Part shown: positions 1 to 6,859 of the stretch, piece after piece
Layout: the number at the start of each line of letters is the position of its first letter
How positions within the stretch are numbered: the stretch's first letter is position 1
Assembly (NCBI GenBank): GCA_049600855.1
Contig: JBMYQA010000260.1
Span: 1-8,972 of the forward strand
DNA: 8,972 nt
From: JBMYQA01 sp049600855
GTDB lineage: Bacteria; Bacteroidota; Bacteroidia; Cytophagales; Flammeovirgaceae
Direction: 5' to 3'
Made by a program: the position numbers and the translations under genes
The notes under the pieces: model-generated
Told to the model about the DNA's origin: nothing
What the model saw: the letters and a program-made list of their open reading frames with translations, nothing else
Databases searched by the model: none

Positions 1-260
1 CTTACGATCCTATTGAAATCAGTAATGATCCTGAGCGTACCATTGGAAACAGCATCCGTAAATTACCTAACTATGGTATCATTGATATCTATGCAGGTTG
101 CTACTTCAACGTAGGTGAAATGCGTGCTCGTTTTGGAGCAAACGTTCACAATGTATTAGATGAGCGTTACATCCGAAGAGTTGTTCCTGTTGCTGGCAAC
201 CGTGTTGAGCAATATGGTTACGGCATCAATTACAATGCGAATTTCACACTCTACTTCTAA
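1..260 (+). CDS. TonB-dependent receptor, C-terminal end (partial)
   Basis: The frame starting at base 3 is open from the window edge to a TAA at 258-260 and gives the last 85 residues of a protein whose start lies outside the window. The fragment has alternating hydrophobic and polar strands typical of an outer-membrane barrel. It contains NVHNVLDERYI, which resembles the N-[LF]-[FL]-[ND]-x-x-Y motif near the end of TonB-dependent receptors, and it ends in FTLYF, a C-terminal aromatic residue as used for barrel insertion. Such receptors import ligands across the outer membrane using TonB energy. The substrate cannot be told from this part. The next gene starts 19 bp downstream on the same strand, so the two are probably cotranscribed. 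I am confident of the barrel and of the general family, not of the subfamily. Confidence 0.85.
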   Translation, partial: YDPIEISNDPERTIGNSIRKLPNYGIIDIYAGCYFNVGEMRARFGANVHNVLDERYIRRVVPVAGNRVEQYGYGINYNANFTLYF

Positions 261-279
261 TCTCTGATTTAGCATAAAG

Positions 280-1272
280 ATGAAAAATTTAAAATATATT
301 TTATATAGCTTGGCCATACTACTCAGTTTGGGTGGACTGACCTCTTGCGATGATGAGGCCCTTGACCACATCGTTGTTACTTTTGCTGGCCCGTTTGGTG
401 GTACTGTGGTAGAAGGTCAGAGCGCTAACTTCCAAGTAGTATTTTCTCGTCCAATCATCAACAACTCCACCATTTTGTTGAAATTAAATTCTGATGTGGC
501 AGTTTACGGACAAAACTATACTACTAGTCCACAATCATTTGTAGCTGGCGAGTTGCGTTTGGATGTTCCTGCGGGAAGTACCACTGCTTCTTTTAGCATC
601 AACACGGCTGATGACAACACCATTAGCTCTAGTGGACCTTACCAATTGGAAGTGGTTATTGATGAACTTACTGGAGACTTTTTCTCTAAAACAGGAAGCA
701 ATATCGTATTGCAAATTTCAGATCCTCCAACCGCAATTTACACTTTTGATGCCTGCTCAGGGTCAATTGATGCACCATTTATTACGGTAAACGAAACAGG
801 TTCGAATCCTTTTACTTGGGGGTGTACCAATTTCGGAAATAACTTTACGAGTGGTGTTCAGTACAATCCATTCTCTTCTGGTTCATCAGATCCATCTGAC
901 GCTTGGTTGATTTTGGATATCAATGCGATAGAAAAATCTGATGGTACTTTAGTGGCTAATGCGGACTTAAGCACACTTTCTGTTGAGTTAGGTGTACAAT
1001 CTTTCTTCTCTGGCCCTGGTGATTTAACCATGTGGTATTCTCAAGATTATGTAGGAAGCGGTGATCCATCAGCAGCAACTTGGACGGAGTTAACTGATTT
1101 TGCTACACAACTTCCTGAAGATGGTTCAAGAGTTTGGACCGATATTAATGTAGATGCATCTGCTGTCACTGGTTCAGCAAATGGTTACGTTGCCATTCGT
1201 CATACAGGCGGCGTTGGAGGCAGTGCTGACTCTTGGACACTAGACGACTTTGCCGTATTTGCAGGAGAATAA
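280..1272 (+). CDS. Surface lipoprotein with Calx-beta-like and choice-of-anchor J-like domains
   Basis: This is a 330-residue predicted lipoprotein. Residues 1-22 form a signal peptide ending in the lipobox LTSC, with C23 as the lipidated residue. C23 is followed by DDE, which fits the Bacteroidota lipoprotein export signal that sends lipoproteins to the outer face of the outer membrane. Residues about 31-148 look like a Calx-beta-type beta sandwich, with an EGQSANFQV strand, NYTTSP, a VPAGSTTASF segment and ADDN. Residues about 152-330 resemble the choice-of-anchor J type of jelly roll, with an FDACSG start, WGCTNFG, SDAWLI, WYSQDYVGSGDPSAATW and a closing SWTLDDFAVF. It lies 19 bp after the receptor stop and 24 bp before the next lipoprotein. 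It is likely a surface partner of the receptor, binding ligand or polymer. It has none of the helical TPR-like character of SusD. There is no Shine-Dalgarno sequence, and the ATG at 280 is set by the signal peptide. Confidence 0.85.
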   Translation: MKNLKYILYSLAILLSLGGLTSCDDEALDHIVVTFAGPFGGTVVEGQSANFQVVFSRPIINNSTILLKLNSDVAVYGQNYTTSPQSFVAGELRLDVPAGSTTASFSINTADDNTISSSGPYQLEVVIDELTGDFFSKTGSNIVLQISDPPTAIYTFDACSGSIDAPFITVNETGSNPFTWGCTNFGNNFTSGVQYNPFSSGSSDPSDAWLILDINAIEKSDGTLVANADLSTLSVELGVQSFFSGPGDLTMWYSQDYVGSGDPSAATWTELTDFATQLPEDGSRVWTDINVDASAVTGSANGYVAIRHTGGVGGSADSWTLDDFAVFAGE

Positions 1273-1296
1273 ACAATCACCCTAAGCATTAGAAAC

Positions 1297-2376
1297 ATGA
1301 AAACAGTTAATAAATTTTTATCACTAATCATCTTAGGCAGTTGCTTTTTATTCACTGCTTGTGATGATGATGCGACGAATTCCACTTTAGGCCCTGTAGC
1401 TTCAGGTTTTCTTGGGACAAGCTCAAGTACGGATGAGGATGGTAGTGCCGTATCTATCAGCGTTGGTTTTGAAGCAGGCGCTCCAGAAGCGGGAACAGTG
1501 ATCATCGACATCAGCGAAACTGGTGCTACATCGGCCAATTACACTACGAGCCCAGCGGCAAGTGGCGGTCAAATTACTTTAGCGATTGCAGAAGGTCAGA
1601 ACAGTGCGAGCTTCATCGTAACTCCAGTGGATGACAACGATGCAGATGGTAACAAAACCTTGACCTTCACCTTAAGTAGCGTGTCTGGCGGTATTCGTTT
1701 GGGGAACACCACCCTATCGCATACTTTGACAATTACCGAGGATGATTTGATTTTTGAGCAAGTAGCCTTTACAAGCTTTGAAGAACCCAATACTGGCGGA
1801 AAGTATATTGACACTTTTGACCCAAATACAGATCATGATTTAATCAACAATCCTGGTCAAGCAGATGTTGATTTTATTTCAGTTGGTGGCGAAATGGGCT
1901 TTGATGCCTCTTATGTAAATACGCAAAATAGCACAGGCTTGCAAGATGATTTTGGAAGTGGCCCTACAGGAGATTTTGTAGGCGTGACTGATTTTACTGG
2001 TGATGTTGGTAGTTTTACTGACGGCACCAATGGTTATCAATTTCAAGATACAGATGGTCAAATGATTCTTACATTTGATGATGCTGATTTCACCAATTAC
2101 CTTACAGGAACCGTGAGTCTTGATGTCTTTTTCTCAGACACTGGATTTGAGAGCGGAGATGCAGTAAGAATATACATTAAAGTGGGTAGCCAAGAAATTG
2201 ATTTGGTAAACCTACAGGCTGGTGCAATTGCTGATGTAAATAATCAATGGTTGTCTTATGAAGCTACTTTTACTGGCGGTTCTAATGTAACACTTATTGC
2301 AGAAGTTGAAACCAACTCTACCAGTGAAGAAGTGTATTTAGATAATGTAAAGTTTATTGGAGGTCGATTGCCTTAA
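1297..2376 (+). CDS. Surface lipoprotein with Calx-beta domain and C-terminal beta-sandwich-like domain
   Basis: This is a 359-residue predicted lipoprotein. The signal peptide ends in the lipobox FTAC, and C22 is followed by DDD, again an acidic surface-export signal. Residues about 40-150 look like a Calx-beta domain: an SSTDEDGSAVSISVGF start, the NYTTSP motif shared with the upstream lipoprotein, an IAEGQNSASF segment and VDDND. ITEDD then marks the join to the second domain. Residues about 153-359 begin with FTSFEEPNTGGKYIDT, are rich in Asp and Gly, and end in EVYLDNVKFIGG. This pattern occurs in secreted Bacteroidota carbohydrate- or calcium-binding modules, and a jelly-roll fold is my inference. 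No catalytic motif is visible. It sits 24 bp after the previous lipoprotein and is followed 27 bp later by a terminator, so it is the last gene of the receptor unit. The shared N-terminal domain suggests that the two lipoproteins arose partly by duplication. Confidence 0.84.
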   Translation: MKTVNKFLSLIILGSCFLFTACDDDATNSTLGPVASGFLGTSSSTDEDGSAVSISVGFEAGAPEAGTVIIDISETGATSANYTTSPAASGGQITLAIAEGQNSASFIVTPVDDNDADGNKTLTFTLSSVSGGIRLGNTTLSHTLTITEDDLIFEQVAFTSFEEPNTGGKYIDTFDPNTDHDLINNPGQADVDFISVGGEMGFDASYVNTQNSTGLQDDFGSGPTGDFVGVTDFTGDVGSFTDGTNGYQFQDTDGQMILTFDDADFTNYLTGTVSLDVFFSDTGFESGDAVRIYIKVGSQEIDLVNLQAGAIADVNNQWLSYEATFTGGSNVTLIAEVETNSTSEEVYLDNVKFIGGRLP

Positions 2377-2403
2377 TCAATTACATTATTGAACTAATAA
2401 CTG

Positions 2404-2429
2404 GCCCAGCATTTTGCTGGGCTTTTTTT
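2404..2429 (+). terminator. Rho-independent terminator of the receptor/lipoprotein unit
   Basis: A perfect 8-bp stem, GCCCAGCA (2404-2411) paired with TGCTGGGC (2415-2422), closes a 3-nt TTT loop; it can equally be drawn as 7 bp with a 5-nt loop. It is followed directly by seven T residues (2423-2429). It starts 27 bp after the last lipoprotein stop, so it should end the transcript that includes the receptor and both lipoproteins. It also separates that unit from the transposase gene downstream. Confidence 0.93.
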
Positions 2430-2581
2430 ATGCCATAACTCCACTTGTGTCTTCCTTGAAGTTCACCTACAACTCATTTATTAACCAACCATATTCCCCT
2501 ATATTCGTGATCGGAAATAAAAAAACGACCAATGCTGTTTACCTCTCCCGTTGAAATATCATTATAGGTAAAAACCACTTA

Positions 2582-3157
2582 ATGATGAACTATTATTCAA
2601 GAGCTTCTATCCGATTAAAAGGGTATGATTATGCCGCTGATGGATTTTATTTTCTTACCATTTGTACGTATCAAAAACGTTATCTTTTTGGACACATCCA
2701 AAATGGGAATATGATATTAAATGATGCTGGGCATACCGTGCTGGATTGTTGGAAAACGATTCCCGATTATTTTCCCAACACACGAATACATGAATTTGTG
2801 GTGATGCCGAATCATGTGCATGGGATTATGGAATTTTTTGGGGATACAGATGTTGATGTGTCGGGTGTTCGCGCGAAAAGTTTTTCGCCCCTGCGGGTGG
2901 GTGATATTTCGGTACCTTTTCAGTCGCCTTCGAAAACGGTGGGTTCAGTTGTGCGGGGTTTTAAAACTGGGGTTACGAAATGGTTTCGGCAGCATCAATC
3001 GAACCGCTTTCCCATTGGCACACCTGTTTGGCAACGCAATTATTATGAACACATCATCTGCAATGAGCAGGCTTATCGCAACATTGTTAATTACATCATC
3101 AATAATCCTAAAAATGGCAGGAAGATAAATTCAATCCCAAATAATTCATGCTCTTGA
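2582..3157 (+). CDS. REP-associated tyrosine transposase (RAYT, Y1/IS200-like HUH family)
   Basis: This is a 191-residue single-strand DNA transposase of the Y1 HUH class. RAYTs nick and join at REP palindromes and are usually single-copy domesticated genes rather than insertion sequences. The core is intact. Strand one is FYFLTICTYQKRYLF (residues 22-36). The metal-binding HUH motif is MPNHVHGIM with H78 and H80. VVRGFKTGVTKWFR lies at residues 123-136 and WQRNYYEHII at 150-159. The YIINNP motif at 171-176 supplies the likely nucleophile Y171, by analogy with Y115 in the DYIYINP motif of the E. coli RAYT. A spacer of about 30 residues (87-117) after the HUH motif contains RAKSFSPLR, which is encoded by a REP-like palindrome. 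Two adjacent ATGs (2582 and 2585) could start translation. No partner tnpB gene is present. Base use around 2860-3000 looks richer in G than the neighbours, which may reflect transfer. Confidence 0.93.
   Translation: MMNYYSRASIRLKGYDYAADGFYFLTICTYQKRYLFGHIQNGNMILNDAGHTVLDCWKTIPDYFPNTRIHEFVVMPNHVHGIMEFFGDTDVDVSGVRAKSFSPLRVGDISVPFQSPSKTVGSVVRGFKTGVTKWFRQHQSNRFPIGTPVWQRNYYEHIICNEQAYRNIVNYIINNPKNGRKINSIPNNSCS
2871..2890 (+). repeat. REP-like palindrome inside the transposase gene
   Basis: The 20-mer GCGCGAAAAGTTTTTCGCCC has the arms GCGAAAA (2873-2879) and TTTTCGC (2882-2888), with a mismatch at 2872/2889 and a further G-C pair at 2871/2890. Position by position it matches the palindrome at 3192-3211 at 16 of 20 bases. 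Three of the four differences are in the centre, where the loop forms. It is read in frame as part of RAKSFSPLR, between the HUH motif and the second half of the transposase. Confidence 0.7.
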
Positions 3158-3187
3158 CAACGATTAAGAGCACTAAGCACCCAAAAT

Positions 3188-3217
3188 GTACGGGCGAAAA
3201 ACCTTTCGCCCTCATAC
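3188..3217 (+). repeat. REP-like palindrome downstream of the RAYT gene
   Basis: GGGCGAAA (3192-3199) and TTTCGCCC (3204-3211) form a perfect 8-bp stem around the loop AACC. The stem is flanked by GTA (3188-3190) and TAC (3215-3217), which extend the dyad imperfectly. E. coli RAYTs read a GTAG tetranucleotide 5' of the hairpin, so the GTA-C placed just before this stem is in the expected position for a recognition guide. The site is 34 bp after the transposase stop. There is no T-run after it, so I prefer a transposase recognition site over a terminator. Confidence 0.75.
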
Positions 3218-3257
3218 CCAAACACAAAACTTTCACACATTTAAAAATTAAAAAATC

Positions 3258-3770
3258 ATGAAATACCTACTTATTCTGACGCTACTCTTCCTTGGCTTTA
3301 CTAGCCAAGCCCAATCTACTGAAGATATTCGAATCAACGCCTCTTTAGGGGAACTCCATTTAATTGGAATGGAAAAAATGACCTTTGCCTCCGATCAATT
3401 TGTTTTTAAAAAAGCAGGCGGAGGAATGACCATCGACAATGCCGTTCGAGTGAATGGGAAATTGAATGCGGAGGCTTACTTTTTGAATGGTCGTCCGCTT
3501 GTAGAAACACTCACACTCAATAGCCAAGCCTTAAATTTTGGCAGTGTTTTCAAATTCCCTGAATCGACCTTGACGGTTGCCGATTTTTCCTCATATGTCA
3601 CCCGATATCAGAAATTACCTCGCTTATCTGCTAATACTCAAGAGCTTTCATTATTAGCACTCAATCAAAAGCTCATTTGGCAAACGGAGGAACTGTCGCT
3701 TTACATTATTGAGCTACACCAAGAATTGGAACTCCTCAAAAAGAAAATCGCCCAATTAGAATCAAACTAA
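3258..3770 (+). CDS. Small exported protein with C-terminal coiled coil (tail-fibre/S74-like tail)
   Basis: This is a 170-residue protein with a type I signal peptide (residues 1-18, SQA before Q19). Residues 20-100 carry short beta-type repeats with turn-forming Gly and Asn (INASLGELHLIG, MTIDNAVRVNGKLNAEAYFLNG), which resemble the stalk repeats of Bacteroidota tail-fibre-like surface proteins. Residues 107-168 match the general layout of the C-terminal tail of those proteins: a helix, then YQKLPRL in place of the usual HLPGIPS, then an ELSLLALNQKLIWQTEELSLYIIE helix and a Leu/Lys/Glu coiled coil to the end. The family is often several hundred residues long, so this is a compact version. It probably trimerises outside the cell. 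A beta-barrel gene starts 79 bp downstream on the same strand, probably in the same transcript. The A-rich 5' region just before the ATG is normal for the phylum. The function is unknown. Confidence 0.75.
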   Translation: MKYLLILTLLFLGFTSQAQSTEDIRINASLGELHLIGMEKMTFASDQFVFKKAGGGMTIDNAVRVNGKLNAEAYFLNGRPLVETLTLNSQALNFGSVFKFPESTLTVADFSSYVTRYQKLPRLSANTQELSLLALNQKLIWQTEELSLYIIELHQELELLKKKIAQLESN

Positions 3771-3849
3771 TCCGAAAACGTATTCATCAATTGGATTCCT
3801 AAAAGCCGAACAGTTTTCTAACTTGCGCGCTCAAATTAAGCGAAAGATA

Positions 3850-4623
3850 ATGAAAAACACTGTACGGCTTTTATTACTTATAGGGATATTAGGGTTGGGA
3901 TTTAGTCAGGAGACATCTGCTCAAATTTTAAATATTGAAAAAGCTAGAATGGATAATGATACCTTAGAAGCTTTTATTGGCAATGCGACATTCAACTTTA
4001 CCTTAAAGCAACGGAATACCCAACTCGTTTCCATGCGTAGCATCCTTAACCTGACCCATGCGACTAAAAAGCATAACTACATCTTTATTGGCAACCTTCA
4101 CCTCATTAAAGTGGAAGGTCGAGATGTCATTTCAGATGGTTCTTCCCATGTTCGATGGAATATCATGAAACGGCGAAAACTGTCCTACGAAGTTTTTGCC
4201 CAAGCCCAGTATGACCAAGCCCGTGGCATGAATCATCGTTTTTTATTTGGTGGCGATGTTCGGTTTAGGTTACGGCATTCCGACAAAATCACCTTAGCTG
4301 CTTCTACAGGAGCCATGTATGAAAAAGAAGATTGGTTTTTTCAAGATGTGGCTGCCACCACTGAATTGATTAAATCAACAAGCTATATTGCTATTCAAAA
4401 CCGATTCTCTAACCGACTGGAAATCAATTGCATTAGTTACTATCAAGCACGCTTCGACGATTTCTTCAAACCAAGGGTTACTGCTGATGTGAACATCAAT
4501 ATTCGGATCACCAAACTCTTTTCCTTTAACTCCACGTTTCAAGGCATTTATGATGCAGCGCCTGTTGTACCTGTGAGGCATTTATTTTATACCTTCGCGA
4601 ATGGGATTACTTTGAAGTTTTAA
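3850..4623 (+). CDS. DUF481-like outer-membrane beta-barrel protein
   Basis: I place the start at the ATG at 3850, giving 257 residues. An in-frame TTG at 3823 would add nine charged residues ahead of the signal peptide and is less likely. The product opens with MKNTVRLLLLIGILGLGF and a cleavage site at TSA before Q25. The rest is a series of amphipathic strands with turns such as TKKHN, RRKLS and RLRHSDK. It contains LEAFIGNATFNFTLKQRNT near the start and YEVFAQAQYDQARGMNHRFLFGGDVRF in the middle (given as separate strands YEVFAQAQYDQA and RFLFGGDVRF), and ends in GITLKF with a terminal Phe. This layout fits the DUF481/YdiY-like barrels of the outer membrane. What it carries or binds is unknown. 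Its upstream neighbour is an exported coiled-coil protein, which suggests a joint surface role. Confidence 0.72.
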   Translation: MKNTVRLLLLIGILGLGFSQETSAQILNIEKARMDNDTLEAFIGNATFNFTLKQRNTQLVSMRSILNLTHATKKHNYIFIGNLHLIKVEGRDVISDGSSHVRWNIMKRRKLSYEVFAQAQYDQARGMNHRFLFGGDVRFRLRHSDKITLAASTGAMYEKEDWFFQDVAATTELIKSTSYIAIQNRFSNRLEINCISYYQARFDDFFKPRVTADVNINIRITKLFSFNSTFQGIYDAAPVVPVRHLFYTFANGITLKF

Positions 4624-4652
4624 TTTCCCTAATCCTTAAATTTTTCCTAAAT

Positions 4653-4683
4653 CTTTGCCTTTCGTGGAATTGGATTGGCAAAG
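4653..4683. promoter_or_regulatory. Inverted repeat overlapping the VWA gene promoter
   Basis: CTTTGCC (4653-4659) and GGCAAAG (4677-4683) form a perfect 7-bp inverted repeat spaced by 17 nt. Its right half overlaps the predicted -33 element. The position would suit an operator for a dimeric regulator, but a weak terminator-like hairpin for the barrel gene upstream is also possible. There is no T-run after it. Confidence 0.35.
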
Positions 4684-4705
4684 TAGGGAAACAAATGTAT
4701 TTTTG
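4675..4705 (+). promoter_or_regulatory. Bacteroidota-type -33/-7 promoter for the VWA gene
   Basis: TATTTTTG at 4698-4705 is an exact match to the Bacteroidota -7 consensus TAnnTTTG. It lies 20 nt after a TTG (4675-4677) that can serve as the -33 element. Transcription would begin near 4712, leaving an untranslated leader of about 50 nt before the ATG at 4762. This is the best promoter match I found in the window. Confidence 0.6.
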
Positions 4706-4761
4706 ATGGCTTAGGTTCCTAATGAATTCTAAAATACAAAAATCGACTGAATAATTTTCGA

Positions 4762-6858
4762 ATGGTACAATTTCTCACAGAATACTCCCTTTGGTGGATC
4801 ATACCCTGTTTACTCGTTGGCTTTGGCTATGCTTATTTATTATATAAAAAAGATGCTCCTTGGACTAAAACCGTCAATCGATCGCTTTTTGGAGTTCGTT
4901 TTGTGTTGATCAGTCTGATTTGTTTTCTCCTATTAGGCCCCTACAGTAAGCTCGTTAAAAATTATATCGAAAAGCCTACTTTTGTATTAGCCATTGATAA
5001 TTCGCAATCCTTACCATTGGTTAACGATCAAAAAGTATTGGATGAATCACTTACAGCTATCGCCCAACTTGCTAAATTATTGCAGGAAAAAGACATTGAA
5101 GTAGATTTAAAATCCTTTTCTACCAAACCTCAAGTAGATAGTCTCAATCAACTGCCTTTTGATGCCGCTTCTACCGATTTAAGTGGACTATTAAAGGGCA
5201 TTCAACATCAATATGAAAATAAAAATTTAGCGGGTGTTGTCTTATTATCAGATGGTATTTACAATCAAGGAATTTCTCCAAACTATACACCATATACCAT
5301 GCCTGTTCATACCGTTGGCATTGGCGATACCTTGCCTCAAATAGATGTAAATCTAAAAACAGTTTATGCAAACAAAATTGCTTACCTGGGCAACAAATTC
5401 CCGCTAGTCGCTGAAATCCATAATAGTGGATTTGAAGGTAAAACCGCAGAGGTAAGGCTATCGAGAAAAGGCAAGGTGCTCGAACGCAAGCGCATTGAGT
5501 TTCCCGAAGAAAGTGGCATTCAAACTGTTCAATTTTTAACCTCATCGGAAGAAAAAGGCATTCAACATTATACACTTCAGGTCAGTTCACTTTCGGGAGA
5601 GTTTACCACGAAGAACAATTATAAGAATGTATATATCGACATTTTGGATGGTCGAGAAAAAATACTTTTAGTAGCCGCCGCTCCTCATCCTGATATCAAA
5701 GCCATACGCAATGCCGTAGAAAAAAATGCCAATTATGAATTTGTGACTTACATTCCTTCATTAGTTGATCAGAATAAGAAACAGAAAATTAACCTCAATG
5801 ATAAGTATGATGTCGTCATTTTCCATCAAATTCCTAATTTGAAAGGCATTGGCAATGATTTACTCCGTAGATTCCAAGCTAAAAAAACACCCATGTGGTT
5901 TATCACAGGAAAGTCGAGTAACTATAATCAGGTAAATCAAGTAAATCAGGTTGTTCGAATTTCTGCAAGCAGACAAACGGATCGTGTGACTCCCATTTTT
6001 AACAGTCGTTTTTCCCGTTTCACCTTTACCAGTGAAAACAAAACGGCCATGACGAAATACCCTCCTGTATTGGTTCCATTTGGTCGATTCAAATTAAGAG
6101 GAAATTCCGAAACCATTCTGTATCAACGTGTAGGCAGCATTGGTACAGAAAAGCCGTTATTGGTTGTTGGCAATGTAAATGATCAAAAACAAGCCGTTTT
6201 ACTCGGAGAAGGAATTTGGCAATGGCGTTTACAAGAGTTTGCCAACACACAAAAACACGATGCCTTTGATGATGTAGTTGCCAAGATTATCCAATACCTT
6301 TCTACAAAAGAAGATAAACGCAAATTTAGGGTCTATCCTACTTCAAATGAGTTTTTTGATTCTGAACCCATCATTTTCGAAACAGAAGTCTACAATGACA
6401 TCTATGAGAAAATCTACGGACAAAAAGTAGAATTAAAAATTTCCAATGAAAAAGGCGAAACCAATTCGTACAATTATGTAAACTCTAGTGCTGGTTTTAA
6501 GTATCGCGTAAATGGACTAGAACAAGGAGTTTATCGCTATTCAGCTTCAACACAATTGGAAGGGAAACGCGAAGTCAGTAGTGGGCAGTTTACCATCAAA
6601 GCGTTGGAAATTGAATCGGTGAATACTACTGCAGATTTCAACTTACTTCGTAATTTAGCGAAGCAGACTGATGGGAAGTTCTACCTCAATACCGAACTTA
6701 GCCAGCTTCAAAACGATTTATTGGCCACTGAGCATCCAAAAATCATCCACAGTCAAGAAGAGTTCGAGGAATGGCTTAACTTGGAATGGTTGTTAGGTTT
6801 ACTCGTCCTTTTAGCCGCTTTTGAATGGTTTATGCGAAAGTTTAAAGGAGGATATTAG
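4762..6858 (+). CDS. Membrane-anchored von Willebrand factor A domain protein
   Basis: This is a 698-residue protein. Two membrane helices lie near the N-terminus (about 9-27 and 43-60) and one near the C-terminus (about 674-690), so most of the chain is held on the periplasmic side. Residues about 72-190 form a VWA domain with a complete metal-ion-dependent adhesion site: D79-N-S81-Q-S83, T138 and D164 (in LLSDG). Residues about 195-292 look like an Ig/CARDB-type sandwich. Residues about 298-400 (REKILLVAAAPHP, DVVIFHQIPN, PMWFITG) look like a class I amidotransferase-type fold without a visible catalytic Cys. A second Ig-like part follows around 535-610. This architecture is common in Bacteroidota, where relatives are BatA-like, but no MoxR ATPase or BatB/BatD gene is visible here. 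It has its own promoter and is convergent with the nuclease gene. The role is unknown, probably in envelope protein assembly or stress response. Confidence 0.87.
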   Translation: MVQFLTEYSLWWIIPCLLVGFGYAYLLYKKDAPWTKTVNRSLFGVRFVLISLICFLLLGPYSKLVKNYIEKPTFVLAIDNSQSLPLVNDQKVLDESLTAIAQLAKLLQEKDIEVDLKSFSTKPQVDSLNQLPFDAASTDLSGLLKGIQHQYENKNLAGVVLLSDGIYNQGISPNYTPYTMPVHTVGIGDTLPQIDVNLKTVYANKIAYLGNKFPLVAEIHNSGFEGKTAEVRLSRKGKVLERKRIEFPEESGIQTVQFLTSSEEKGIQHYTLQVSSLSGEFTTKNNYKNVYIDILDGREKILLVAAAPHPDIKAIRNAVEKNANYEFVTYIPSLVDQNKKQKINLNDKYDVVIFHQIPNLKGIGNDLLRRFQAKKTPMWFITGKSSNYNQVNQVNQVVRISASRQTDRVTPIFNSRFSRFTFTSENKTAMTKYPPVLVPFGRFKLRGNSETILYQRVGSIGTEKPLLVVGNVNDQKQAVLLGEGIWQWRLQEFANTQKHDAFDDVVAKIIQYLSTKEDKRKFRVYPTSNEFFDSEPIIFETEVYNDIYEKIYGQKVELKISNEKGETNSYNYVNSSAGFKYRVNGLEQGVYRYSASTQLEGKREVSSGQFTIKALEIESVNTTADFNLLRNLAKQTDGKFYLNTELSQLQNDLLATEHPKIIHSQEEFEEWLNLEWLLGLLVLLAAFEWFMRKFKGGY

Positions 6859-6859
6859 A

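Noticed and set aside
1200..1538. 112-codon minus-strand frame across the junction of the two lipoproteins
   Set aside because: Both lipoprotein genes are well supported on the plus strand and the antisense product has no family features.
2430..2581. Small gene, RNA or second palindrome ahead of the transposase
   Set aside because: I found no open frame with a plausible product, no palindrome of the GGGCGAAA type and no clear promoter in this stretch.
3192..3211. REP-like hairpin as a transcription terminator of the transposase
   Set aside because: The stem is followed by TCATAC with no T-run, and a similar hairpin sits within the open reading frame, where termination would be harmful.
3823..3849. 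TTG start adding nine residues to the beta-barrel protein
   Set aside because: It would put RAQIKRK ahead of an already complete signal peptide, and TTG is rare as a start; the ATG at 3850 gives a normal exported protein.
5171..5575. 134-codon open frame on the minus strand inside the VWA gene
   Set aside because: It lies wholly opposite a gene with clear domains, and its product is Cys- and Tyr-rich with no recognisable features, as expected from an antisense shadow.
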